This document shows, piece by piece, positions 1 through 7,949 of a stretch of DNA of 64,000 nucleotides. This stretch comes from Bacteroidota bacterium. Lineage in GTDB: Bacteria; Bacteroidota; Bacteroidia; Chitinophagales; JADIYW01. A program made the translations under genes and the position numbers. A model generated the notes under the pieces. It was not told the origin of the DNA. It saw only the letters and a list, made by a program, of their open reading frames with translations, and did no database searches. Positions within the stretch are counted from its first letter, which is position 1; each line of letters opens with the position of its first letter. The stretch covers positions 386,142 through 450,141 of the forward strand of contig CAUJCO010000013.1 in NCBI GenBank assembly GCA_963169645.1, in the 5' to 3' direction.

Positions 1-2
1 AA

Positions 3-365
3 GATGTAGGAAAATATGTAACAAAATATAATGATGCAATTTACTATAATACTTGGTTAGATTTTTTAAATAGTATTTTATTACACAACATATTTTTCCC
101 AAATACAAAATATACTTTATTAGGATTTGATATAATCGAAGAAATCCTCTATGCAGTATTATCTCAACCTTACATTTCTACCAATCAACTAACTGATTTA
201 GGTTACGTAACTCAGACATTAGAAAGCGTTGGGTTCACTCATCTAAAAAGATTTGATTATTATCATCCTGAGTATAAAATTATTATTGAAGATTTACACG
301 ATGAAAATGTACTTACAATAGATGAGCATTTATTCTTTATTGATACAGTCTTTTTATTACAATAA
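3..365 (+). CDS. C-terminal part of a kinase-like hypothetical protein (5' cut by window edge)
   Basis: An open frame enters from the left edge and ends at a TAA two bases before the next gene, giving about 120 residues without a start. The product is rich in aromatic and acidic residues. Near its end it has DLHDENVL followed by FIDTVF. This resembles the catalytic loop D-x-H-x-x-N plus metal-binding Asp of kinase-fold proteins (aminoglycoside phosphotransferase or UbiB-like, or the Bacteroidota 'polyvalent protein kinase' domain), but the protein ends too soon after it for a full APH fold. The kinase reading is inference. It is spaced like an operon partner of the thi genes that follow. Confidence 0.6.
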   Translation, partial: DVGKYVTKYNDAIYYNTWLDFLNSILLHNIFFPNTKYTLLGFDIIEEILYAVLSQPYISTNQLTDLGYVTQTLESVGFTHLKRFDYYHPEYKIIIEDLHDENVLTIDEHLFFIDTVFLLQ

Positions 366-367
366 CG

Positions 368-994
368 ATGCAAGCAATCCTCTACACAGCACCAACAGAA
401 ATTGAAAACGAAATAGAAATAATTTCTACATTAATGGATGTTGGTGTAGATTATCTTTATATCAGAAAACCGGAATTAGATGATTTTTCTTTGGTAGATT
501 TTATGGAAAAACTTCCGGAAAAATATTGGAAACAATGTATTTCTACTTCGCTCATCATCACCAAAGAATTTGACTTAGGTGGTTATCATTTCACACGAGA
601 AATCTTACAAAAAAACACAGCTTACAACAACAAAATTCTGGATTGGCTGCATGCAAACTATAAAATATCTTCTATTTCTGCACACCATATTGATGATATC
701 AAAAAATACGATGATCAATTTAATCACATCATAGTATCACCTATATTCAAAAGTATTTCTAAAGAAAACCATCATAATAATTGGAATTTTGATGAATTAA
801 GTTTAATTCTATCTCAATATAAATCCTCTAAAAAATTTGCAATCGGTGGAATAGAAGCGGATGTTCAGAAAATCAATATCGTAAAAAAATGTAACTTTGA
901 TGGTATTGGCATTTTAGGTGCAATTTGGAACGAGCCACAAAATGCCATCGAACAATACAAAAAAATTGAACAACAGATTAATAATGCCAAATAA
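368..994 (+). CDS. Thiamine phosphate synthase-like protein (TenI/ThiE family)
   Basis: The 208-residue product has the TIM-barrel landmarks of the ThiE/TenI family in order: YIRKPELD where ThiE has QLRxK, GYHFTRE, SAHHIDDI, SPIFKSISK in the phosphate-binding region, and AIGGIE plus GIGILGA at the C-terminus. Several residues differ from canonical ThiE, so a TenI-like role (thiazole tautomerase) or a degenerate ThiE is possible. A second, more canonical ThiE lies at 2683-3327. The gene follows the preceding frame by 2 bp and overlaps thiD by 11 bp, which points to one mRNA. No TPP riboswitch is visible, but the operon's 5' end is outside the window. Confidence 0.82.
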   Translation: MQAILYTAPTEIENEIEIISTLMDVGVDYLYIRKPELDDFSLVDFMEKLPEKYWKQCISTSLIITKEFDLGGYHFTREILQKNTAYNNKILDWLHANYKISSISAHHIDDIKKYDDQFNHIIVSPIFKSISKENHHNNWNFDELSLILSQYKSSKKFAIGGIEADVQKINIVKKCNFDGIGILGAIWNEPQNAIEQYKKIEQQINNAK

Positions 995-1742
995 AAACAG
1001 ACCATACGTTTTATCTATTGCAGGTTACGATGCCAGTGCCGGCGCCGGCGTGTTGGCAGATGTAAAAACGATGGAAAACATTGGCGTGTATGGATTGGCC
1101 GTAACCACTTGCATTACCTATCAGAACGATGATAAATTTGAAGGCATTCATTGGCTAAGCAAGAAGAAAATAAAAAACCAACTTTATCCAATTTTAGAAA
1201 AATATCAAATCGAATTTGTTAAGATTGGATTGATAGAAAATTTGGAACTTTTATCTGAACTAATACAATTCTTATTGACCTATAATCCAGGCATAAAAAT
1301 AATTTGGGATCCGATTTTACGCGCTTCCGCAGGCTTTGATTTTCACAAAAAAATGTCGAAAAAATTAGTTCATTCCATTTTACAGCAGATTTATTTTATT
1401 ACGCCAAATTGGAATGAAGTAGAATTATTATCTCAAGAGAAAGATGTCGTTGTAGGTGCTGAAAAATTAGCACAAAAATGCAATGTCTATTTAAAAGGTG
1501 GGCACAACATTGAAACGCCAGCAACCGATATGATTTGGATACAACAAAAATTAGACATCTTACATCCAACTGCAATTACAGAACTTAGCAAGCATGGCAC
1601 CGGATGTGTATTATCTTCGGCACTGGCAGCCTTTTTAGCACTCGGCAATACTACTCACAAAGCGTGTGAGCTGGCAAAAGCGTACACCTATCAATTTTTA
1701 GTTAGTAATAAAAACAACTTGGGTTATCATTCTATTGTTTGA
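984..1742 (+). CDS. thiD: Hydroxymethylpyrimidine/phosphomethylpyrimidine kinase
   Basis: ThiD phosphorylates HMP and HMP-P to give HMP-PP, the pyrimidine half of thiamine phosphate. The N-terminus has the ribokinase-family signature SIAGYDASAGAG (usually SIAGxDxSGGAG). The C-terminus has the anion-hole motif HGTGCVLSSA. I take the ATG at 984 (252 residues, a normal length); the same frame is open back to 918, but that adds an unconserved leader inside the upstream gene. It overlaps the TenI-like gene by 11 bp, so the two are probably translationally coupled. The 3' end overlaps the convergent RES toxin gene by 11 bp. Confidence 0.93.
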   Translation: MPNKNRPYVLSIAGYDASAGAGVLADVKTMENIGVYGLAVTTCITYQNDDKFEGIHWLSKKKIKNQLYPILEKYQIEFVKIGLIENLELLSELIQFLLTYNPGIKIIWDPILRASAGFDFHKKMSKKLVHSILQQIYFITPNWNEVELLSQEKDVVVGAEKLAQKCNVYLKGGHNIETPATDMIWIQQKLDILHPTAITELSKHGTGCVLSSALAAFLALGNTTHKACELAKAYTYQFLVSNKNNLGYHSIV

Positions 1743-2178
1743 TGCGCGTATCAAACAAAAATGGCTCAATTGCTTTTAATTTCACTTTCTTAAAATTGCG
1801 ATGTTGTGTATTGATAAGATAATTAAATTCATTCGGAATAATCACACTCGGTACTTGCAGAACCAAACTTTCTTGCCGATAAAACCAATCATCTCCTAAA
1901 TATCTACAAATATGTTCGTGGTCAAATTGTTGCCAATTTTTCGGCAAATCCGTTGGTTTTATTTTCTCTATTCGTTCTGTATTCGGAATTTCTATTACCA
2001 TCGTTTGAAATAAATCATTCAAACCTTCGCCACTTCTATGTACTACATTTTCTAAGCAAGCCAAGGCTCGCGAGGCTGCTGTATATAGCACTTTCACACC
2101 ATGACTATTCCATCTCGCTTCAATACCGGAAGCTTGTAAGGTGGCAAATCTCTCTAAGGTAATTCTATAAACCAACAT
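1732..2178 (-). CDS. RES-domain toxin (NAD+-degrading family)
   Basis: The 148-residue product fits the RES family, named for conserved Arg, Glu and Ser. Visible are YRIT near the N-terminus, RWNSHG then VLYTA, LENVVH, and near the C-terminus VPSVIIP followed by NYLINTQH and F. Characterised RES toxins deplete cellular NAD+. The ATG at 2178 lies 1 bp after the stop of the Xre-type antitoxin gene, the usual antitoxin-then-toxin order. It is convergent with thiD and overlaps its 3' end. The pair sits inside a run of thiamine genes, so it was probably acquired. All family landmarks are present, so it looks intact. Confidence 0.9.
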   Translation of the reverse strand: MLVYRITLERFATLQASGIEARWNSHGVKVLYTAASRALACLENVVHRSGEGLNDLFQTMVIEIPNTERIEKIKPTDLPKNWQQFDHEHICRYLGDDWFYRQESLVLQVPSVIIPNEFNYLINTQHRNFKKVKLKAIEPFLFDTRIKQ

Positions 2179-2179
2179 A

Positions 2180-2614
2180 CTAAGCTAATGCACCAAAGGC
2201 AATTCGTTGAAGCTGATTAATTACTAAGTTAATACCGCTAATAGTATTCAAAATTTGTTCGGGAATTTTATTTCCTAAACCATAAGCCGGTTTTTGCAGC
2301 CATTGCTTAAAGTTTTCTGTGGTGCCAAAAACTTCTTTTCCTACTTTATAGAGCTGTTCTATTTTTAAAACAAACTCTGTTTGTGTAGCTGATAAGATGT
2401 TGTCTTGTTGCTGATATCGTTGTATAGATTTAGTGGAAATACCCATAAAACCTGCCCAATCATGGATAGAGATATCGTATCTATCCGATAATTTATTAAG
2501 ATATTGAATAGGAATGCCGGAATGAGAATGTGCAATAACGGTATATTCTGTAGCAGGCTCATTTAAAATAGAGGCTGACTCATCAGCAACTTTATATCTT
2601 TTTTCTTTTCCCAT
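2180..2614 (-). CDS. Xre/MbcA/ParS-type antitoxin of the RES toxin
   Basis: This 144-residue protein has an Xre-like helix-turn-helix in the N-terminal half (around GFMGISTKSIQRYQ) and a DUF2384-type C-terminal toxin-binding region (EVFGTTENFKQWL, then QILNTISGINLVINQL). Such proteins neutralise the RES toxin and repress their own promoter. I choose the ATG at 2614. The longer frame begins with a TTG at 2647 that instead looks like the -33 promoter element: TTG, 19 nt, then TAACTTTG at 2618-2625. That box ends 3 nt before the ATG, so the transcript may be leaderless. Two 9-bp repeats upstream are the likely operator. Confidence 0.9.
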   Translation of the reverse strand: MGKEKRYKVADESASILNEPATEYTVIAHSHSGIPIQYLNKLSDRYDISIHDWAGFMGISTKSIQRYQQQDNILSATQTEFVLKIEQLYKVGKEVFGTTENFKQWLQKPAYGLGNKIPEQILNTISGINLVINQLQRIAFGALA

Positions 2615-2617
2615 ACT

Positions 2618-2625
2618 CAAAGTTA
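2618..2625 (-). promoter_or_regulatory. -7 box of the antitoxin-toxin promoter
   Basis: TAACTTTG on the minus strand matches the Bacteroidota -7 consensus TAnnTTTG, with a TTG 19 nt upstream (2645-2647). The ATG of the antitoxin follows after only three bases, so transcription should start at or beside the start codon. Confidence 0.65.
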
Positions 2626-2627
2626 AT

Positions 2628-2657
2628 ACTTTTGTCCTAAATTTCAAGACTTTTGTC
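2628..2657 (-). promoter_or_regulatory. Candidate antitoxin operator: two direct repeats 21 bp apart
   Basis: The 9-mer GACAAAAGT (minus strand) occurs at 2628-2636 and again at 2649-2657, a start-to-start distance of 21 bp, two helical turns. The first copy lies between the -33 and -7 elements of the antitoxin promoter. The second overlaps the TTG (2653-2655) that could serve the divergent thiE promoter. The position suits binding of the Xre antitoxin, alone or with RES toxin. The repeats are seen directly; their role as operator is inference. Confidence 0.6.
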
Positions 2658-2671
2658 TATTTTTTTTCAAT

Positions 2672-2679
2672 TATTTTTG
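2672..2679 (+). promoter_or_regulatory. -7 box of the thiE promoter
   Basis: TATTTTTG fits TAnnTTTG and ends three bases before the thiE ATG at 2683, mirroring the divergent antitoxin promoter. A TTG lies 16 nt upstream at 2653-2655, slightly closer than the usual spacing, inside the second operator repeat. The tract is T-rich, so a chance match is possible. Confidence 0.5.
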
Positions 2680-2682
2680 TAT

Positions 2683-3327
2683 ATGATTCATCGATTCCAA
2701 TATCTTACACAAGATGTAGATTCCATATCGCATCAAGAATTAGCGGAAATTGCGTGTAAAAATGGCATTCGATGGTTGCAATTGCGTGTAAAAAATAAAC
2801 CATTTGACACCTACTTATCCATTGCAAATGATGTAAAAAAGATATGTAATAAATGGAATTGCATTTTAATTATAAATGACAATGTTGAAATATGCAAAGC
2901 AATTGACGCACACGGTGTGCATCTCGGAAAAAATGACATGGTAATAGCTGAAGCCAGAAAAATAGTTGGTAGCAACAAGATAATCGGAGGCACAGCAAAT
3001 ACAATTGAAGACATTGAACGTATTGAAAAACAAGGTATAGATTACATTGGATTAGGTCCTTATAAATTTACCAACACGAAAGAAAATCTTTCAAGCGTCA
3101 TTGGTTTAGATGGATATCAAAAGATATTGCATTCTACCATATACAACATCAAAAAACCTGTAATTGCCATTGGCGGAATTCAACTAACCGACATTAAACC
3201 ATTAATGAATACGGGTATTCATGGCATTGCAGTTTCTTCAGCCATCAATCTATCTACTAAGAAGGAAGAAACTATCAGTGCGTTTTTAAAGCATTTTTCT
3301 GCAAAAGATACATCTCACATTTACTAA
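2683..3327 (+). CDS. thiE: Thiamine phosphate synthase
   Basis: ThiE joins HMP-PP and thiazole phosphate to make thiamine phosphate. The 214-residue product carries the canonical motifs: LRVKNK near residue 40, INDNVEIC then HGVHLGKND, GTANT, GLGPYKFTNTKEN at the pyrophosphate site, and AIGGI. I take the ATG at 2683; the frame is open from 2653, but that part is promoter and operator sequence. The gene is cut off from the upstream thi genes by the minus-strand RES/Xre pair and so appears to have its own promoter. Its 3' end overlaps the convergent membrane-protein gene by 53 bp. Confidence 0.92.
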   Translation: MIHRFQYLTQDVDSISHQELAEIACKNGIRWLQLRVKNKPFDTYLSIANDVKKICNKWNCILIINDNVEICKAIDAHGVHLGKNDMVIAEARKIVGSNKIIGGTANTIEDIERIEKQGIDYIGLGPYKFTNTKENLSSVIGLDGYQKILHSTIYNIKKPVIAIGGIQLTDIKPLMNTGIHGIAVSSAINLSTKKEETISAFLKHFSAKDTSHIY

Positions 3328-4957
3328 ACACATCTTTCTTAAAGCCGTATTGTTCGTAGTGTTGTATAAAATAATTCCAAGAACTATCAGAAGCCACATG
3401 CGGATCGCGTAACAAAGAAGGCAATACAATCACCATATCAATATTTGCACTATCTAAATAATGCTGAAACGGACGATGTTTTTTCTTATCAAAAATGGTA
3501 TTTACTTCTTTAAAATTAGTCGGCAACATACCATGTACAAAAGGCAAATTTGTAAAGATTGTATGTTGTTTGCTTGCATACTTACTTTCAATATGATGAA
3601 TCAATTCAATATTGCATAAATAGTCTGTATCCGTATTTACTTTCATAAATTGATAACTTTTTACATTAGGTGTAGCTAAAAATAACAATCCACATAAAAC
3701 AACAAACAATCCATTGTGATAGGTAAAATATTGAAAGAAAAATGAAAACACAGAAATAAAAATGAAAATGTACAACATCATCTGTAGAAACAAATAATGG
3801 TCGCGTGGAAATACCACAACACAGGAAATCAATGTTGGAAAAATAAAACAAGCTATCAATAATAAATAGAACTTAAAAGATACCAATGATTGAATGAAAT
3901 ATGTTCGTGTGGGCTTCCAAATCAACAATCCAATGAATGAAAGCACCGAAATTCCGATTAACAATAATTGGATTTTTTTCCAACGGAAAAGTTCAAATGG
4001 CACTGCAAACGAAAACACTTTCAACAACTGCAACAAGAAAGTACGTACATTAAACAACGTATTGCGTATAAATTCCATCGGTTCATTTAGGATAACACAC
4101 AACATCGAATTGCAATCTCCAAATTTAGATTTTGCTAAATCTTCCCAAATCAACCACGCATCAAAAGTGCCATTTGTACGCATTTTATAATTCCATGCAT
4201 AATGCTGGTAAAACGCTGCCACACCACGATTATATCCAAAAAAATCATTCGATGGAAATCGGAAAACAAAATGCAATAAGGCAATTATTAGTATAAAAAA
4301 AAGAAAAAGAATCCATTCTCTTTTCACCAATTGTTGTCTATTAAAATAGATACAAACAAGCGTTACCAACAGCATGAATGCAAATGCCAAATAAAATTCC
4401 GGTCGTGCATAGGCACACATCAAACACGCCACAGTAAACACGTAACACTTATAAATCTTGTTGCGTAAAAATGAAACAACTATCAACGCAAACAAACACA
4501 ATACCACACAGAAATGAGAAATTCGTGGCCAAACCGACACATTTAAATTACTCACCAATACGCTAAATGTAATAAATAATGCTAAATACGGATGTATATT
4601 TATGCGTAACAAAAACACATACAGCAATAAAACTAACAACACAGAAACCAATGCAAAATTCAGATAATACAACTGAATCGTATCTTGCGAAAAATAAGAC
4701 AAAAGTTTGTACCACACAGCATACATTGGACCCCAATTGTAATTTATCTTTTCAAACAAATCTAAACCGAAACGTAAATAAGCTGCTTCATCTGCAAACT
4801 GAATATCCATGGCATTAGGCAAACCATTGTATAACTTAATACCGCAACATACAAAAAGCAAAGTGCCTAAAATATAAGGAATAAAATTCGGTGATGTATC
4901 CAATTCATCATCAGCAACAAATAAAGCAGAAAACAGTAATTGAATATTCTTCAGCAT
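3275..4957 (-). CDS. Polytopic GT-C-like membrane protein, paralogue A
   Basis: The 560-residue protein has about ten to twelve hydrophobic helices and a soluble C-terminal domain of roughly 110 residues. The first extracytoplasmic loop contains MDIQFADEAAYL followed by WGPMYAVWYKLLS; an acidic pair in that loop is typical of GT-C glycosyltransferases (PMT/ArnT type) using lipid-linked sugars. A second shared motif is FPRDHYLFL. It is a clear paralogue of the neighbour at 4970-6619, including the C-terminal block SDSSWNYFIQHYEQYG. The 12-bp gap suggests one operon. A role in surface glycan assembly is inferred; donor and acceptor are unknown. Confidence 0.7.
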   Translation of the reverse strand: MLKNIQLLFSALFVADDELDTSPNFIPYILGTLLFVCCGIKLYNGLPNAMDIQFADEAAYLRFGLDLFEKINYNWGPMYAVWYKLLSYFSQDTIQLYYLNFALVSVLLVLLLYVFLLRINIHPYLALFITFSVLVSNLNVSVWPRISHFCVVLCLFALIVVSFLRNKIYKCYVFTVACLMCAYARPEFYLAFAFMLLVTLVCIYFNRQQLVKREWILFLFFILIIALLHFVFRFPSNDFFGYNRGVAAFYQHYAWNYKMRTNGTFDAWLIWEDLAKSKFGDCNSMLCVILNEPMEFIRNTLFNVRTFLLQLLKVFSFAVPFELFRWKKIQLLLIGISVLSFIGLLIWKPTRTYFIQSLVSFKFYLLLIACFIFPTLISCVVVFPRDHYLFLQMMLYIFIFISVFSFFFQYFTYHNGLFVVLCGLLFLATPNVKSYQFMKVNTDTDYLCNIELIHHIESKYASKQHTIFTNLPFVHGMLPTNFKEVNTIFDKKKHRPFQHYLDSANIDMVIVLPSLLRDPHVASDSSWNYFIQHYEQYGFKKDVFSKCEMYLLQKNALKTH

Positions 4958-4969
4958 GCAACGATGGTA

Positions 4970-6619
4970 TTATTTTTTTTGTAAAATATAAATATTACAC
5001 TCATTAAAAACTTGTTTTTTCTCGTAACCAAGCGTTTCATAATGTTGTAAAAAATGATTCCAAGTGCTATCTTTTGAAAGGTATGGATTCTTCAAAATAT
5101 TTTGATTAACGAAAATAATATCAATGTTTTTTTCTTGTCGAACTTGTTCAAATTGCATTCCTTTCTTAAAATCATATTCCACACTATAATCGCTGTAATT
5201 TTCCGGAAGTAGATAAGAGAAATTCAAGATGTCAGAAAAAATCACATGTGTATTTTGAGTGTCTTTATTAAAATGTTGGATAAATTTTTGGCCACACATA
5301 TTTCCTAAATCCGGATTATCTCTAAAAAATTTATACGCACTTGCTTTCGGAGCAATGAGCACAAATAGCAACATTACAACCAAGATAATTCCATTCGGTA
5401 TGCGTAATTTTTGATAAATGAACGTAAGAAAAGTAGCCAAAATAAAAATCAGCAAGAAAATATGACACAATAAATAATGCAAACGAGGAAATATTAAAAC
5501 GCTGGTCATCATAGTTGGAATACCAATAATAAAGAGTGATAGAAACACCCAAATATGTTGCTTAATACGAGCAACTAATTGTTGGCGAAACGGTTTATAT
5601 GCAAAACAAGCAACGAACAACAATACTAAGGAAGCACAAATAAGCAAAAATAATTTCTTCTTTTTTATTAATAATATGGGAAAAAGAAAACTACCTAAAG
5701 TATTTAAAATTGTCAATAAATAATTAGAGATATTGTATTGTATATTTTTAAAAATTGCAGAAGGATACATTTTTAGAATGCACGTGAATGTATCGCAAGC
5801 CGGGAAAACTTTATCAGCATATACACGCCAACCTGCCATGGCATCTACTGTTCTATCGTGATGCAGAAACTCGTTTACAGCAACATGTTGGCAAAATGCA
5901 ATATACATTCTATCAACATTTCCTCTGTAATTTTCTGCGGGAGAACCATATATAATTTGGAAGAAAAGTAACAAACAAAAAGCAACTACTAAAAAATAAA
6001 TCACTTGTCGAACCGGTGTTTTTTGGCGATACCAAACCCAAAATGCCATTGCAAAAATTATAAGTGCAAACGGCCGAACTTCCGGCCTTGCATATGCAAC
6101 AATTACGGCTATACCGGCAAATAAAAAAAGTTGTTGGGTAGCATTTTTTAGATAAGAAGCAATGAACAAGCCCAACATCAATACAATAAAAACAAAATGC
6201 GATACACGTGGCCAAGTTTCTATATTAATCTCCGACAAGAAGAACATTCCGGAAATAAAAAGTGCTACTATTATATGTATATCGTAACGTTCTAATACGA
6301 TAAACAAAAGCATTGTTGCCAACACTGCGGTAACCGTATAATTGAGATAATACAATTCAACTTTCGAATCTGTAAAAATAGAAAGCAACTTATACCAAAT
6401 GTTATAACTCGGTCCCCAATCTTTATAAATATGCTGAAATAAGGCTGTTCCATTGCGTAAATATTCCGCTTCGTCTGCAGCTAATATATCCATTACATTC
6501 ATTAAATCGCTGTGCCACTTGTAACCTAAAAATACAAACAGCAACAAACAAGCTACATAAGCTACCTTGTATGAAATAGATTTTTTATAACTCGGATTTT
6601 TTTCGTCCCAAAATTGCAT
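4970..6619 (-). CDS. Polytopic GT-C-like membrane protein, paralogue B
   Basis: This 549-residue paralogue of the downstream protein has the same plan: a short cytoplasmic N-terminus, the first-loop motif MDILAADEAEYL, then WGPSYNIWYKLLS, about ten to twelve membrane spans, FPRLHYLL, and a soluble C-terminal domain with KDSTWNHFLQHYETLGY. I take the ATG at 6619; a TTG at 6658 would add 13 residues with no conserved feature. It lies 51 bp after an acyltransferase gene. The conserved acidic pair and topology suggest a GT-C glycosyltransferase, but no specific family is recognised. Confidence 0.7.
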   Translation of the reverse strand: MQFWDEKNPSYKKSISYKVAYVACLLLFVFLGYKWHSDLMNVMDILAADEAEYLRNGTALFQHIYKDWGPSYNIWYKLLSIFTDSKVELYYLNYTVTAVLATMLLFIVLERYDIHIIVALFISGMFFLSEINIETWPRVSHFVFIVLMLGLFIASYLKNATQQLFLFAGIAVIVAYARPEVRPFALIIFAMAFWVWYRQKTPVRQVIYFLVVAFCLLLFFQIIYGSPAENYRGNVDRMYIAFCQHVAVNEFLHHDRTVDAMAGWRVYADKVFPACDTFTCILKMYPSAIFKNIQYNISNYLLTILNTLGSFLFPILLIKKKKLFLLICASLVLLFVACFAYKPFRQQLVARIKQHIWVFLSLFIIGIPTMMTSVLIFPRLHYLLCHIFLLIFILATFLTFIYQKLRIPNGIILVVMLLFVLIAPKASAYKFFRDNPDLGNMCGQKFIQHFNKDTQNTHVIFSDILNFSYLLPENYSDYSVEYDFKKGMQFEQVRQEKNIDIIFVNQNILKNPYLSKDSTWNHFLQHYETLGYEKKQVFNECNIYILQKK

Positions 6620-6670
6620 GCAAAAGAAATTATAGTAAACGCATATTGACCTTAACAAATATACGTCTTT

Positions 6671-7900
6671 TTATTTCTTTGGCTTTTTGAAAATTTTAGT
6701 ATCAATAAGTGTATGCAATGGTTTCTCGTAAAATTTATACAAAATTCCTGCGAAGAAATAATCCAGTGCTAAAAATGCAATTAAGCCGATTATATCTGCC
6801 AAAACACCCGGAATGAAATTGCGCAAAATACCCGCAACTAAAAACATGCCGACTAAAATAAACAGGAATTGGAAAATATACATACTTAATGACAAACCAC
6901 CAATTTGCACCAACAAAGGGTTGAGTAAGATTTTAAATTTCTGTGGGAAATTTAAAATACAAGCAAATAAAATAAAGATGAAGAAGGCCACCGTAGAATC
7001 GATCACTTGAATTCCTAAATACGGAATTACGTGTATATCTTCGCGTAAAGTAGTACGCAACGGCAAGCCGGTATCCACACTAATTAAATACGCTCTATAA
7101 AATGCCCAACCATAACACAATATAGCAGCAAACAATAATGCCCAAAATAACTTTTTGCTCTTTTTAAAATCGTACAAACAAAGGATAAATCCATAAAAGA
7201 CAGTGTCTAATTGCATAAATGGAATTTTCTCAAAGATGTATTCTCTACTTATCGGATCGCTCGGAATCTTTGACAACAATTCCCAAGCTATAAATCGGAA
7301 AATTACCATTGCAATAACGCCAATTACTGATATTTTCAATAGCAAATCTCGGTTGCGTATAAATGCGATAAAAAGGAAAATAATAATGCACAATTGCAAA
7401 TCAAAAGAAATATACCAAAGGTGCGGATAAGTCATCGGTGTTTCCGGAACATACTTATGCAACACAAATACATTATATACTTCGCGGAAATTGTACGTGT
7501 ACGTAACCAAACCAATTCCGAATTGTTTCAGCTCACGAATGGCATCAATTTTTTCAGCATCAATTTTAAAAATCAACATCATTGCAACACTAATCAACAA
7601 CATCACAAAGATATATAAGTAGTAAACCGGCATTATTTTTAAAATCCGTTTTAACACAAACTCTTTAAATGTTTTCCAAGTATTAACTTCTGTATTTTCG
7701 AATTTCTTAAACAAACCTAAGCTCACAAAATAGGCTGAAATTAAAAAGAACGAATGTGTTCCGGTATAACCTAACACGCTCGGCAAGTTGTATTTACGCA
7801 AGCGGAAATGTATTGCGAATATTAGCAATGCAGCCACACCTCGCCAACCTGCCAAATGATACATCGGGTTATTCGGATCTATTTTTTGTTTTTCAGACAT
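6671..7900 (-). CDS. Acyltransferase family 3 membrane protein
   Basis: This 409-residue integral membrane protein begins with the acyltransferase-3 (OafA/OatA/NodX) signature: LAGWRGVAALLIFAIHF, then YTGTHSFFLISAY. The conserved His of the first helix lies in AIHF. Some ten hydrophobic helices follow (HLWYISFDLQLC mid-protein, LSMYIFQFLFIL near the end) and the C-terminus reads YEKPLHTLI. Such proteins move acetyl or other acyl groups across the membrane onto lipopolysaccharide, capsule or peptidoglycan sugars. The next gene upstream is a second member 49 bp away, and two GT-C-like genes follow, which suggests glycan modification. Confidence 0.87.
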   Translation of the reverse strand: MSEKQKIDPNNPMYHLAGWRGVAALLIFAIHFRLRKYNLPSVLGYTGTHSFFLISAYFVSLGLFKKFENTEVNTWKTFKEFVLKRILKIMPVYYLYIFVMLLISVAMMLIFKIDAEKIDAIRELKQFGIGLVTYTYNFREVYNVFVLHKYVPETPMTYPHLWYISFDLQLCIIIFLFIAFIRNRDLLLKISVIGVIAMVIFRFIAWELLSKIPSDPISREYIFEKIPFMQLDTVFYGFILCLYDFKKSKKLFWALLFAAILCYGWAFYRAYLISVDTGLPLRTTLREDIHVIPYLGIQVIDSTVAFFIFILFACILNFPQKFKILLNPLLVQIGGLSLSMYIFQFLFILVGMFLVAGILRNFIPGVLADIIGLIAFLALDYFFAGILYKFYEKPLHTLIDTKIFKKPKK

Positions 7901-7949
7901 ACTTGGTTATTTGTGTTATAAAAATAAATTATGCCAATTTAATAAATAC

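Noticed and set aside
1-367. TPP riboswitch ahead of the thi genes
   Set aside because: The sequence before the first thi gene is coding (frame 3-365) and shows no THI-box elements; the true operon leader may lie outside the window. The 68-bp thiE upstream region is too short and lacks the motif.
918-983. Upstream extension of thiD
   Set aside because: The added 22 residues lie inside the TenI-like gene and precede the conserved N-terminus (SIAGYDASAGAG); the ATG at 984 gives normal length.
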